Shown piece after piece: positions 46,801 to 54,911 of a stretch of DNA of 64,000 nt. Both the position numbers and the translations under genes were made by a program. The notes below the pieces were generated by a model that did no database searches, had not been told where the DNA came from, and was given only the letters and a program-made list of their open reading frames with translations. The stretch covers positions 62,001 through 126,000 of the forward strand of contig JAQWSU010000053.1 of assembly GCA_029243025.1 (NCBI GenBank). Reading direction: 5' to 3'. This stretch comes from Pirellulaceae bacterium. GTDB taxonomy: Bacteria > Planctomycetota > Planctomycetia > Pirellulales > Pirellulaceae. Numbering within the stretch: position 1 is the stretch's first letter; each line of letters starts with the position of its first letter.

Positions 46801-46885
46801 TGTCGAACAATGGAAGCTTGACGGTTATCGCATGCGCGATCTGATCCAATTGGTGGTTCAGAACGACGTCTTCCTGACGAAGTAA
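43883..46885 (+). CDS. PSCyt1–DUF1587–PA14–DUF1592–DUF1588–DUF1585 protein
   Basis: This 1000-residue exported protein has a signal peptide ending near THAEP and the haem motif CFSCHGADKQENDLR (about residue 35). DUF1587 (RLNRFELRNTVRDLL) follows. A PA14-like carbohydrate-binding domain is inserted at about 490–620 (YTFQLASDDGARMLVDGRQV). Then come DUF1592 (ASRMSYFLWSSMPDKELF), DUF1588 with GGILTQPSVMTATANGVDTS and CNRCHRKIDPLGFAFENFD, and DUF1585 (LTEKMLTYATGRLLEP). The TTG start at 43883 follows the DUF1552 stop with no gap. ATG 43895 is possible. It probably handles electron transfer linked to polysaccharide breakdown, by family context only. Confidence 0.92.
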   Translation: MRVRMLLVTILVILSCSGTHAEPVDVVRPFLEKHCFSCHGADKQENDLRVDTLAVDLSDVETLRRWQGILDQLNLGEMPPESEPTPDASRQAEVIDLLTQRLRKAYAARRSTGGKTVTRRLNRFELRNTVRDLLYINDPEMRVGNVARLVDNNGNGSVENTSNDPFRSFPGDEVEQGFDNIGNRLVMSDFLLNLMFDASEESLLLATEAGPRPKVPTRNLTGHIVKKPRGDLERIAREVQPDWDTFYRRETITPDELRGGVGTSCRYRITVEISSQNQQHPWGQMVTASQDEPMRIQLRLFKTRTRNDHISLQTFEVPGDGQKRTFTVECWIDTRWTPQLIWENGPTDREARSDSIVKTFLSDKYRTPPDRKQITDNEKYKEARQQWSREMAVGALEDYRGPSVQIHRLSLEPLIDEWPPQSHTALYGSGHTASGQREEDSIEPLLLRFAERAFRRPVTAAEISPIVELVRSRLKPQSRPEPKAIQKLRYRAYQGKWSKLPDFSQLNPENEGLAASGLIDIRLAGRDDYFGLVFEGQLVVKQAGEYTFQLASDDGARMLVDGRQVIEHDGLHGASQKKGKLKLEPGISSLYVEYFAYGRPNRFHASWSGPGFQDVPLAVKENSSKKPVSLDRETARRIKALQAGYTAILCSPDFLYLRESGGPLTSFEIASRMSYFLWSSMPDKELFELARTDRLTDPQVRRQQVDRMLADDRSAAFTRHFTERWLRLDKLAETPPELTGPFRVYWDRRLEPQIVAQTDAYFADLVKTNGPLRLLIDSDYTFLNEAIASVFYNRKDVRGESLRKVVTNDRRRGGILTQPSVMTATANGVDTSPVKRGVWVLESILGMPPSPPPPDVEPLSPDLRNAKTISEQLKIHRQQEVCNRCHRKIDPLGFAFENFDPIGRWRERYPKGGPPIDASTTMANDREVMNVVELKQLLLEREGQVARCLTEKMLTYATGRLLEPTDRGEVDAIVEQWKLDGYRMRDLIQLVVQNDVFLTK

Positions 46886-46975
46886 ATGCTCAACGGCTTA
46901 CCGGTCCATCGCCGACTTTCCAGAATTTGGCTTCACCGTTTGTCTGAATGGTTCAGGAGGTTTTCTCAACCGACG

Positions 46976-47860
46976 CTACGCTTCGCTGGGAATCACCGCA
47001 GAAGCATTGTCCTCTCCGACAAGGAAATATCCAAGCGGTTGATCATCGTCGTCGGTTACCAACCACACATTGCGTGCGTAGCTGTTTTGTTGACGTGTCG
47101 CGCCTGGGGCGATCTTGGCGTAAAATTGAAGTTCGCCGTTTCCATAGGTGATCCAATAGAGCTTAATGCTTTTAGCTGATTTGTTCTCGAACAGGAGCTG
47201 GCAATTAATTCCGGTTTCGGATTTTGGAGGAGCCTCGGATCGATGGTTGATGGCAACCCAATCGAGCACGAGTGTTGGTTTGGCGATTTCCGCCTCTGCG
47301 GGAAAGGACGTAGCTAGCTTATTCAAGTCTAAGCCGCGAACAATCTTAAGCTGTGGAATCGCCTTTTTGAGCTTGGCGACGCCCGTATCGGTGACAGACG
47401 TTTGCCACACGTACAACCGAGCAAGTCGTTTGGATTGGCTGAGCTTTTCAAGAGATTTGTCAGTGATGTTTGTCGAGTACAGATTCAAGTATTCAAGGTT
47501 GGGTAGTTGGCTTAAATAGTCCATGCCATCGTCGCCCACCTGCGTTTTTTCTAAATGCAACCAACGTAACTTGTCGAAGTCTTGCAGATGCACAAGTCCT
47601 GCACTGGTGATCTTCGTGTTGCTGAGATTCAAAGCCACCACATTTTTCAGTTTGGCAAGCCGGCTCAGTTGGTCGTCATTCAGCGCCCGTCCTCGCAAGT
47701 GAAAGTCGATCTCAAAATGACCCCCTTTTTGCTGAACGGTGCCGCCCATTTTTTCGATGAAAGAAATGGTATCCAGATTGTTATCGCTGTGAGCAAAGCT
47801 TGAGCAGAACAGTCCAGTGAAGACGATCCAACAGGTAAATGTTAGTGGGGAATATTTCAC
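46976..47860 (-). CDS. Secreted LRR protein with C-terminal VHL-beta-like domain
   Basis: With the GTG start at 47860 the 294-residue product has a clean signal peptide (MKYSPLTFTCWIVFTGLFCSSFAHS). Leucine-rich repeats follow, with units such as LKNVVALNLSNTKITSAGL, LRWLHLEKTQVGDDGMDYL and LEYLNLYSTNITDKSLEKL. After a linker, the C-terminal ~80 residues (CQLLFENKSAKSIKLYWITYG, IAPGATRQQNSYARNVWLV) match the beta domain of the von Hippel–Lindau protein. Upstream ATGs exist, but would run into the DUF1501 gene and spoil the leader. A protein-binding role outside the cytoplasm is likely; the ligand is unknown. Confidence 0.85.
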   Translation of the reverse strand: MKYSPLTFTCWIVFTGLFCSSFAHSDNNLDTISFIEKMGGTVQQKGGHFEIDFHLRGRALNDDQLSRLAKLKNVVALNLSNTKITSAGLVHLQDFDKLRWLHLEKTQVGDDGMDYLSQLPNLEYLNLYSTNITDKSLEKLSQSKRLARLYVWQTSVTDTGVAKLKKAIPQLKIVRGLDLNKLATSFPAEAEIAKPTLVLDWVAINHRSEAPPKSETGINCQLLFENKSAKSIKLYWITYGNGELQFYAKIAPGATRQQNSYARNVWLVTDDDDQPLGYFLVGEDNASAVIPSEA

Positions 47861-47954
47861 AGGACTACTTTTTCGATAGGCAGCGATGTTCAGATAGGCA
47901 GTGCGAATGCAGGATTGCGATCTTTTGAGTCGGATGTTGCAGGAACAGATTTTT

Positions 47955-49289
47955 TCAAAATAAGGGTAGTGGTTTCCCATGACAGATCTGAAAGGGGCGA
48001 CCGGCAGCATCTCGTAATTCCTCACGTGGATCGATCCCCATGGCTCGATAGACGGTTGCGTGAAAGTCTGCGGGCGTGCAAGGGTTGTCATGGGGCGCGG
48101 CACCCTGGACGTCGCTGCTGCCGTAAACCTGACCGCCGCGAATTCCACCGCCGGCTAAGATCTGCGAGTAGACTGCGGGGTAATGGTCGCGTCCACCATT
48201 ATTGTTGATCTTGGGAGTGCGACCGAAGTCAGTCAGTACAGCGACCAAGGTTTCCTCGAGGGAACCGCGTTGTTCCAAATCGGTAAGCAAGGCGGAAATC
48301 GATCGATCAAAGACGGGTAAGAGACGTTTTTTCATTTTGGGAAAGTGATCTCGATGGGTGTCCCAGTTGTCGCCTCCACCCCCTGCAAGATCACCGGCTC
48401 CGGCATTTACCTGAACAATGGGAACCCCCGCCTCGGTCAGTCGGCGCGCGAGCAACATACTTTGGCCGCCGATATGATCACCGTACATGACGCGGATTCT
48501 TGGGTCTTCGTTTTCGAGGTTGTAAGCTTCTTTGACCGGCGAACTCAGTAGCATATCTTCGGCCATCGTACGGAAAAGATTGTGTTCTGAGAAATCGGAT
48601 TGTGTGCCGACCTGCCGTTCCAAATGGTTGAGCAATCCTTGCCGATGGAACGCTCGCTCCCGCTTCATGTTCAGCTTCAAATCCAACTCGTGGTTTGTGT
48701 ATCGGGAAGTGCCGCCGTACGGTTTTCCGGCGGGAGTTCGCATCATGATCGGATCGTATTTTCCACCCAGCCAACCCCCGAATTGACCTTGAATCAACGC
48801 TCCGTTGTCGTAGTTCAAATAAGGCATGCAAATTGCGCGTGGTGTTCCAGCATCTGAATCACGAAACTTGGAGAGCATCGAGGTGATGGAAGGCCAGTTT
48901 TTTCGGTCTTTGGCCTTACCCTCTGGCGCCCGTTGCCCCGTGATGCTGTTGTAGAGAGCTCCACCGTGGCCGCCGATCGTGTGATGAAGTGAACGCACTA
49001 CCGCGAGCTTATTGGAATGGTTGGCCATCAAGGGGATGTGTTCGCAGAATTGAATGCCCGGAGTCGCGGTTGAAATCGCTTTGAACTCACCCCGCAAGTC
49101 TGACGAGGCATGCGGTTTGGGATCCCAGGATTCTTGATGTGCAATACCCCCCCACAGGTAAATAATGATGCACGACTTTGCCGACCGTTTTGGTGAAGCC
49201 GAATGAGCGCGCAATTGAAGTAGCGTTGGTAGTGTTAGACCAATGCTGCCTCGCAATGCATCTCGGCGTGAGAGCTGAAGGGAAAACAT
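47955..49289 (-). CDS. DUF1501 protein, Tat-exported, third copy
   Basis: The 444-residue protein starts at ATG 49289, which places the Tat motif LSRRDALRGSIGLTLP at the N-terminus. Family segments include CIIIYLWGGIAHQESWDPKP, LAVVRSLHHTIGGHGGALYN, MYGDHIGGQSMLLARRLTE, GGGDNWDTHRDHFPKMKK, ETLVAVLTDFGRTPKIN and GRDHYPAVYSQILAGGG. It differs from the two copies at 11–21 kb, in lacking their YRFQGRDFRLTD ending, and has no adjacent DUF1549/1553 gene. Its nearest neighbours on the strand are a sulfatase upstream and the LRR–VHL gene downstream. Confidence 0.9.
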   Translation of the reverse strand: MFSLQLSRRDALRGSIGLTLPTLLQLRAHSASPKRSAKSCIIIYLWGGIAHQESWDPKPHASSDLRGEFKAISTATPGIQFCEHIPLMANHSNKLAVVRSLHHTIGGHGGALYNSITGQRAPEGKAKDRKNWPSITSMLSKFRDSDAGTPRAICMPYLNYDNGALIQGQFGGWLGGKYDPIMMRTPAGKPYGGTSRYTNHELDLKLNMKRERAFHRQGLLNHLERQVGTQSDFSEHNLFRTMAEDMLLSSPVKEAYNLENEDPRIRVMYGDHIGGQSMLLARRLTEAGVPIVQVNAGAGDLAGGGGDNWDTHRDHFPKMKKRLLPVFDRSISALLTDLEQRGSLEETLVAVLTDFGRTPKINNNGGRDHYPAVYSQILAGGGIRGGQVYGSSDVQGAAPHDNPCTPADFHATVYRAMGIDPREELRDAAGRPFQICHGKPLPLF

Positions 49290-49542
49290 CGTGTGATTCC
49301 TGAGTCTGACTTTTTCCCAATCCGATTCGTGAATGTTAGTCGATGCGCCCGTCTCCTTCAACGTGATTGTAATGGGAAAGGAGCCGTGGAGGACATCTGT
49401 TGGGTGGGGCGTGGCCCAGGAGGCGAATTATACCCCGAGAGACAGATTTGTGAGCAAGTGTGAGAGACGCATGGCACGAGGTAAGCTGGTCTGTTCTCGA
49501 GCCTTTCTGCCATGAAATGGGTCGTGAAAGGGGCGGGGGGAG

Positions 49543-51141
49543 CTACGGAAATGGTGGCGCATCGAATTGTTCACGCAAACGTACGAATTCCGCCTCAAGC
49601 GATTTTCGAGTGTCTCGATAAGCCGGTTCATTGTGGACACTGATCATTTCGTCTGGATCTTGTTTAAGATCGAACAAATTCCACTCTTCGGTTTTCGGGA
49701 AATAAATCAGTTTATGTTGGTCGGTGCGAACTCCAAAGTGCTGTGGAACCGCATGCTCGCCTAACTCATAGTAGGCATAGTAAAGAGAGTTACGCCACTC
49801 ACGGTTGTCACCATTCAGCAGGGGAACAATTGAGCGCCCTTGGATATCGGCGGGGCTTGCGAGCCCAGCGATCTCCATGAATGTTGGCGCATAATCGATG
49901 TTTTGAATTAGCTCGGTCGGTCGCCTGTTGGGGGCCACCGTTCCCGGCCAACGGATCAGAAATGGCATCCGAAATGATTCCTCAAACATCCATCGCTTGT
50001 CATACCATCCATGCTCGCCCAGGTAGAACCCTTGATCGGATGAATAAATGACAATCGTGTTTTCGGCCAATCCATTTTCTTCCAGATAATCGAGCATCCG
50101 CCCGACACTTTCGTCGACTGCTTTCACCGTGCTGAGATAATTCCGCATATAACGCCGATATTTCCACCGAACGATGTCATGATGACTGAGTTTTTCAGAT
50201 TTGAAATCTTTGAGGAAATCACGATTTCGTGGACCGAAGAATGCATTCCAAGTGGCCTTTTGAGAATCTGTCATGCGATTGTATTCGGGCGTGCCATAGC
50301 GGTCTGGCGCTGGTAGGATCACATCGCCCCGTTCGTCTTTTCTAACTTTTGCGTCATAGGCCCAATCGAAGTGGCGATCGATTTCCATCTCGTTGCCGGC
50401 TAGCGTTTGGCTGCGATTCTGATAGTCGTCAAATAGCGTGGTCGGCTCCGGGATTTTCACGTTGTCGAAGCTCCCTAGATGACGTAACGCTGGCGCAAAT
50501 GTCCGATGGGGCGCTTTGTGCTGACACATCAAGAAGAATGGCTTGGATTTATCACGCGTTTCCATCCATCGCATCGCTTTGTCGGTCGTGAGATCGGTTG
50601 CATAGCCCTCAAACTGTTTTCGCTCTCCATCCATTTGGATGAATACAGGATTGTAATAGCTACCCTGCCCAGGCACGATTTCCCAGTAATCAAATCCGAC
50701 GGGTTCGGTTTTTAAATGCCACTTGCCGATTACTGCGGTGTGATAGCCGCCCTGCTGCAAGGCTTTGGCGACCGTCCATTGACTCTGGTTAAATCCTTTG
50801 CCTGTGTTTCGCATGAAGCCGTTCTTGTGGCTGTGCTTCCCTGTGAGAATCGTTGCTCGCGAGGGGCCACAGATCGAATTCGCGCAGAAAGAATTGAGGA
50901 ATACGGCCCCTTCGCGTGCGATCCGATCAATGTTGGGTGTGGGTGCGACCTCGGCGAAGGGACCACCGTAGGCTGAGATTGATTTGATGGCGTGATCATC
51001 GGAAAAAAGAAATAGAATGTTAGGTCGGTCGTCCGCGCTGAGCGAAATTGGATTGCCAAATGTGACGACCGCGACCAGGAGGGCAAAGATGTAACTGGGG
51101 CAGCGAGAGATTCTCGTGATGTGCAATTTACTAGGCTCCAT
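49543..51141 (-). CDS. Secreted sulfatase (type I, Cys-type)
   Basis: The 532-residue protein starts at ATG 51141, followed by a long signal segment ending near ISLSAD. Markers are RPNILFLFSDDHAIKSISAYGG, the formylglycine site ICGPSRATILTGK (C91), TAVIGKWHLKTEP, CQHKAPHRTFAP and YSSDQGFYLGEHGWYDKRWMFEE. The sequence is of the heparan/iduronate-sulfatase-like group common in planctomycetes. It probably removes sulfate from an algal or marine polysaccharide in the periplasm. The frame is open upstream to 51207, but that extension precedes the leader. It is followed by a DUF1501 gene on the same strand. Confidence 0.93.
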   Translation of the reverse strand: MEPSKLHITRISRCPSYIFALLVAVVTFGNPISLSADDRPNILFLFSDDHAIKSISAYGGPFAEVAPTPNIDRIAREGAVFLNSFCANSICGPSRATILTGKHSHKNGFMRNTGKGFNQSQWTVAKALQQGGYHTAVIGKWHLKTEPVGFDYWEIVPGQGSYYNPVFIQMDGERKQFEGYATDLTTDKAMRWMETRDKSKPFFLMCQHKAPHRTFAPALRHLGSFDNVKIPEPTTLFDDYQNRSQTLAGNEMEIDRHFDWAYDAKVRKDERGDVILPAPDRYGTPEYNRMTDSQKATWNAFFGPRNRDFLKDFKSEKLSHHDIVRWKYRRYMRNYLSTVKAVDESVGRMLDYLEENGLAENTIVIYSSDQGFYLGEHGWYDKRWMFEESFRMPFLIRWPGTVAPNRRPTELIQNIDYAPTFMEIAGLASPADIQGRSIVPLLNGDNREWRNSLYYAYYELGEHAVPQHFGVRTDQHKLIYFPKTEEWNLFDLKQDPDEMISVHNEPAYRDTRKSLEAEFVRLREQFDAPPFP

Positions 51142-51309
51142 GACTGCGAAAGGCAGGACGACAGCAAGCCATTCATTGTAGGTGCCAGCTGGTTGGGCGC
51201 GAACCAAGTGGTTTGAGCCGGTTTGCTACCATGGGAAATTCGTCAAATACTTTTCGATCGGCCGTGGGAGCGGATGCCAAGTAAATCATCTGAAACAGAC
51301 GATGGTAGC

Positions 51310-52719
51310 TCAACGTGAGTCCGATTCTGAATTCGATTGGCCCAGATGTTTCGTGGGTACGCCGCGTCGCAAGTTATCTTCAATCGTGTCCAAGGCAACG
51401 CCTTTCGTTTCCGGAATATAGAGTCGGCAGAATAACCAGCCAACCATCCCGATCGACGCATAAAGCCAGAACGTACCCGCCTTTCCAAGCCTTTCTACTA
51501 AGGTCAAGAAAGTAATTGAAACAATGAAATTAAATACCCAGTTCGAGAGAGTGGCGAAACTCATGGCAAGTCCGCGCACCTGCAAGGGATAGATCTCGGC
51601 GATGAGTAACCAGGCGATGGGACCGACACTAATCGCAAATGATCCGATGTAGATAAAGAGCATCGTGATCGTCATCCACTTCAGTGCGGCGCCCATTTCG
51701 GCTTCAAACTCAAATCCGAGAGCTAAACCACTGAGGCTGATAGTCATGCCGATCAGACCGCCGGAGAGGAGCGGTTTTCTCCCGATTCGGTCGACGAGTT
51801 GGATCGAGACCAGGGTCATCAAAACGTTGACAAGTCCGACACTTACGGTGGCAGTAATGGCCGTTGTTGCCGATGTGAATCCAGCCATTTCGAAAATAGT
51901 GGGAGCATAATAGATGACGGTGTTAATGCCGGTTGCCTGTTGGATGAACATGATCCCCACGCCAACGAACAACGCCGGTCGTAGCCAGGCTGACAGCAGT
52001 TGCTTCTGTGATTCTTTCTTATTCAGCGAGGTGGCCTGTTTTAAATGGTTAAGCTCCCTGTCAGTGTCGAGACCCGGCATCAGGCGTTGCAAAATAGTTT
52101 TGGCTTCATCGTCGTGTCCTTTTCCGGCCAGCCATCCTGGAGTTTCTGGCAGGAAAAACATACCGACTCCGAGAATCGCGGCTGGAATTACGCCTGCGAA
52201 AAACATCGCTCGCCAGCTTTCTGAGGTATTGGCAAAAAGATCATCCACGATGTAGGAAACCACGATACCGATTGTTAACAGCAACTGGTTGAGTGAAACC
52301 AAGGCTCCTCGATATTGCGGGGGCGATATCTCTGATATGTATAGCGGTACCGCATACGACGAAACGCCAATCGCTAAGCCAACGACAATACGGCCAGCGA
52401 TGAGTGCAGCGACATTTCCAGCGAAGGCGGTCCAGATTGATCCGATAGCGAAAATGCAGGCTGTGTAGATGATGGATCGACGACGACCCAGTTGATCGAC
52501 CAGGCTACCGCTGACGGCCGAACCCGCAATGCAGCCGAGTAAAACGGCGCTGACGACCCATTCCTGAGCACCAGAAGTAAGTTTGAAATCCTGCTTGAGA
52601 AATAGCAGGGCACCGGAAATGACACCCGTGTCAAATCCGAAAAGCAAACCACCTGTTGCTGCAATCGATGCGATGCACCACACAAGTTTCTTGTTAATGG
52701 AGATCTTATCTGAACTCAT
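51310..52719 (-). CDS. Sugar porter family MFS symporter
   Basis: The 469-residue membrane protein (ATG 52719) has the full sugar-porter signature set: GLLFGFDTGVISGAL in helix 1, DQLGRRRSI, GRIVVGLAIGVSSYAVPLYISEISPPQYRG split across helices 4–5 (PESPRW-type turn as PETPGWLAGKG), QQATGINTVIYYAP in helix 7, DRIGRKPLL and PIAWLLIAEIYPLQVRG near helix 10, ending IPETKG. It resembles XylE/GalP proton symporters, so it likely imports a hexose or pentose released by the exported enzymes nearby. It is separate from the sulfatase by 168 bases and shares its strand. Confidence 0.93.
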   Translation of the reverse strand: MSSDKISINKKLVWCIASIAATGGLLFGFDTGVISGALLFLKQDFKLTSGAQEWVVSAVLLGCIAGSAVSGSLVDQLGRRRSIIYTACIFAIGSIWTAFAGNVAALIAGRIVVGLAIGVSSYAVPLYISEISPPQYRGALVSLNQLLLTIGIVVSYIVDDLFANTSESWRAMFFAGVIPAAILGVGMFFLPETPGWLAGKGHDDEAKTILQRLMPGLDTDRELNHLKQATSLNKKESQKQLLSAWLRPALFVGVGIMFIQQATGINTVIYYAPTIFEMAGFTSATTAITATVSVGLVNVLMTLVSIQLVDRIGRKPLLSGGLIGMTISLSGLALGFEFEAEMGAALKWMTITMLFIYIGSFAISVGPIAWLLIAEIYPLQVRGLAMSFATLSNWVFNFIVSITFLTLVERLGKAGTFWLYASIGMVGWLFCRLYIPETKGVALDTIEDNLRRGVPTKHLGQSNSESDSR

Positions 52720-52878
52720 GCGTAATCCCATCGCGTGAATAAATTTGAATCAGCAAACTGGCCGGACAGATCAGCAAGTGGATGGACTGCCTCGGGTAAG
52801 TGTTTCTGTTCTGGTCGATTGTTGCGGAAGCTTTGTTTTCGATCTGCACGAGATTTATTTGGTCGCTTGAACTCTGGT

Positions 52879-53580
52879 TTAGCTGTGGAATTGGAGCTGT
52901 AGACGGATTAGTGAGGTGACTGCCTGTGGTTGCTCGATCGGTAACATGTGGCCGCAATCTTCAACAACGGTCAAGTTTGCCTTGGGGATTTTGTCGCAGA
53001 TGTTTTGCTGAATCTTCAGAGAGAAAAAAGCGTCTTGTCGGCCGTGAATGACGAGGGTTGGGCAGGTGATTTGATTCAAATAGTTCGTTGTTGATTCGCT
53101 GTGAATTTCTGACTGAATTTGATTAATCAAGTCTGCTGTTGGAAACCGATCCTGGGCGGTTTTTAGCGTCTGCATAAGGAACTCATCGTTGAGATGATCC
53201 GGACGGACCGTTGTGGGTCTGATCGCATCGAGCATGCTTTCTCGTTTTCCCGAATTAACTTGAGTGAGCATCTCTCGGAAGGTTTTGAGCAGTGCGGGTG
53301 ACGAGTCTCCCGGCCAGGTGCCGAGCAAGGTCAACGTTTTGACACGATGAGGCGCTTTGATCGCGACCCACTGAGCGATCCATCCACCCAACGAGTGTCC
53401 GACTAAATGAAACGACGATTGACACTGGTCTAAGATGAGATCGGCCATCTTTTTCACGCGATTCTCAGTCGCGTTGGCGATGATGCTTGGATCTGCGATT
53501 TCTTTTAAATGTGTAGATTGATGTTCCCAGAGAGCAGCGTTTCCTCCGAACCCCGGCAGAATGATGAGTTGGTCTTTCAT
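52879..53580 (-). CDS. Alpha/beta hydrolase
   Basis: The 233-residue cytoplasmic protein begins MKDQLIILPGFGGNAALWEHQ with the HG-type oxyanion loop. It has the nucleophile elbow FHLVGHSLGGWIAQWVA (serine about residue 83), CPTLVIHGRQDAFFS with the acidic residue and VVEDCGHMLPIEQP with the catalytic histidine. The sequence is of the MenH/carboxylesterase type, and its substrate is unknown. It has no signal peptide. It lies between the sugar porter and an SDR on one strand with gaps of about 160–170 bases, so an operon is possible but not tight. Confidence 0.85.
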   Translation of the reverse strand: MKDQLIILPGFGGNAALWEHQSTHLKEIADPSIIANATENRVKKMADLILDQCQSSFHLVGHSLGGWIAQWVAIKAPHRVKTLTLLGTWPGDSSPALLKTFREMLTQVNSGKRESMLDAIRPTTVRPDHLNDEFLMQTLKTAQDRFPTADLINQIQSEIHSESTTNYLNQITCPTLVIHGRQDAFFSLKIQQNICDKIPKANLTVVEDCGHMLPIEQPQAVTSLIRLQLQFHS

Positions 53581-53715
53581 ACTGGTGGTGCCTCTCGTGA
53601 GTATCGTTGTTTTCTAATCGGAAGTTCACGGGTACTCAAGTGCACAGGCCTTCTCAATCACCTGAAAGGTTGTCCTGCATTCACCCGACCCTAGCCGAGT
53701 CGCTGCTAGACGAGC

Positions 53716-53755
53716 ACCGTTGTCATTCAAGATTTACCGTTGTCATTCAAGATTT
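53716..53755 (+). repeat. 20-bp tandem duplication at the 3' end of the SDR gene
   Basis: ACCGTTGTCATTCAAGATTT occurs twice in contact at 53716–53735 and 53736–53755. The inner copy reaches into the stop codon of the SDR gene (minus strand TAA at 53756–53754). Confidence 0.9.
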
Positions 53756-54542
53756 AATCGCCACATTCGATTCCGCGATAGGCGTAGCCCCCGTCCACTC
53801 GTAAAATAGTTCCTGTCATATAACTAGATGCTTTCGAGGCTAGTAATAACAGCGCTCCGGTCAACTCGTGTGGATCAGCTGCTCTTCCCATTGGAATCGC
53901 CTTGCGCCACGTTGCACCCTCCGGGCCGTTTAAGATGTCTTGCACCATGGGGGTCGCCAGCCAGCCAGGGGCCAGACAATTGACCCGAATATTGTCTTTC
54001 ACTAGTTCCATCGCCATGTTTCGTGTTAAGTGCTCTACTCCGGCCTTGGAAGTTGCGTAGTGAATTCGCTTTCGTTGAGCCCGTCCGCCAAGTGATGACG
54101 AAATGTTAACGATTCGCCCATCAATCTGCTTGCCAATCATGTACTTGGTGACATAAGTAGACAACTGCCAGGTGGCTTTCAAATTGACGTTCATGACTGC
54201 GTCCCAGTCGGACGCTTCGATCTCGAACATAGGGTCATCGGCACCGAGAATTCCGGCGCAATTGATGAGGGCATCCAAACGTCCGTGATCGTTGTCAATC
54301 TTGTTAATCAGCTGTTGAATTGCTTTGGCGTCGGTCACATCACATTCGTAGGCAGTCGCCTGACGTCCCTGCTTCCGAAGATCCTCTGCGAGATGTTGTA
54401 ACGAGGTTGGATCCCGATCTACAAGAACGACAATTGCCTGTGCGGATGCCAGAATCTTCGCGAGTTCACTTCCTAAGCCGCCACCGGCACCTGTGACGAC
54501 AGCGACTTCGTGCTTCATCAAGAATTGATCGATAACGGACAT
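53754..54542 (-). CDS. Short-chain dehydrogenase/reductase
   Basis: The 262-residue classical SDR has VAVVTGAGGGLGSELAKIL (TGxxxGxG cofactor loop), a CDVTDA acidic turn, LINCAGILG (NAG motif variant), IVNISSSLGGR with the catalytic serine and IHYATSKAGVEHL with the YxxxK pair. Adjoining segments RVNCLAPGWLATPM and DGGYAYRGIE complete the fold. It should be an NAD(P)-dependent oxidoreductase of a sugar, acid or alcohol, most like gluconate 5-dehydrogenase-type enzymes. A GGAG site lies 7 bases before ATG 54542. It belongs to the minus-strand group with the hydrolase and the sugar porter. Confidence 0.9.
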   Translation of the reverse strand: MSVIDQFLMKHEVAVVTGAGGGLGSELAKILASAQAIVVLVDRDPTSLQHLAEDLRKQGRQATAYECDVTDAKAIQQLINKIDNDHGRLDALINCAGILGADDPMFEIEASDWDAVMNVNLKATWQLSTYVTKYMIGKQIDGRIVNISSSLGGRAQRKRIHYATSKAGVEHLTRNMAMELVKDNIRVNCLAPGWLATPMVQDILNGPEGATWRKAIPMGRAADPHELTGALLLLASKASSYMTGTILRVDGGYAYRGIECGD

Positions 54543-54911
54543 GAGTGTCTCCGATTAGTAGCAAATGTTGAATCGTCTATTCTAAGGGGGACGATGGAAG
54601 TCGGAAACGTGCAGTGGAAGTACGCGTGACGCGAATTTTCGGCAGTTGAGCCGTAGGGTTGGGCTTGGTTGCCCCAAGAAGTTCTGCTGACTGCATTCTT
54701 TTGACTCCAGTAAAAAGGTCACAGCGTTGAGGTGTAGGCAATCCTTTCGATGCGTTTTCCGAAAGGAACTGCCATGGCCTACGGGTAGACCAAACCGTTT
54801 GCAGCAAACAATTGAGTTCGTAATAGCATTGGGCCCGGTCTTTCGATTAATCTAGTGCTCTGAGAACGCTTGGTGTCGTTCGACCTCCTCAGAAACAAAT
54901 GCGCGATTACG
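54543..54911. other. 369-base divergent intergenic region before the peptide locus
   Basis: Between the SDR gene and the nucleotidyltransferase that opens the peptide/PqqD locus. Short frames only. It is the place for the promoter of that locus, which I cannot locate precisely. Confidence 0.4.
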
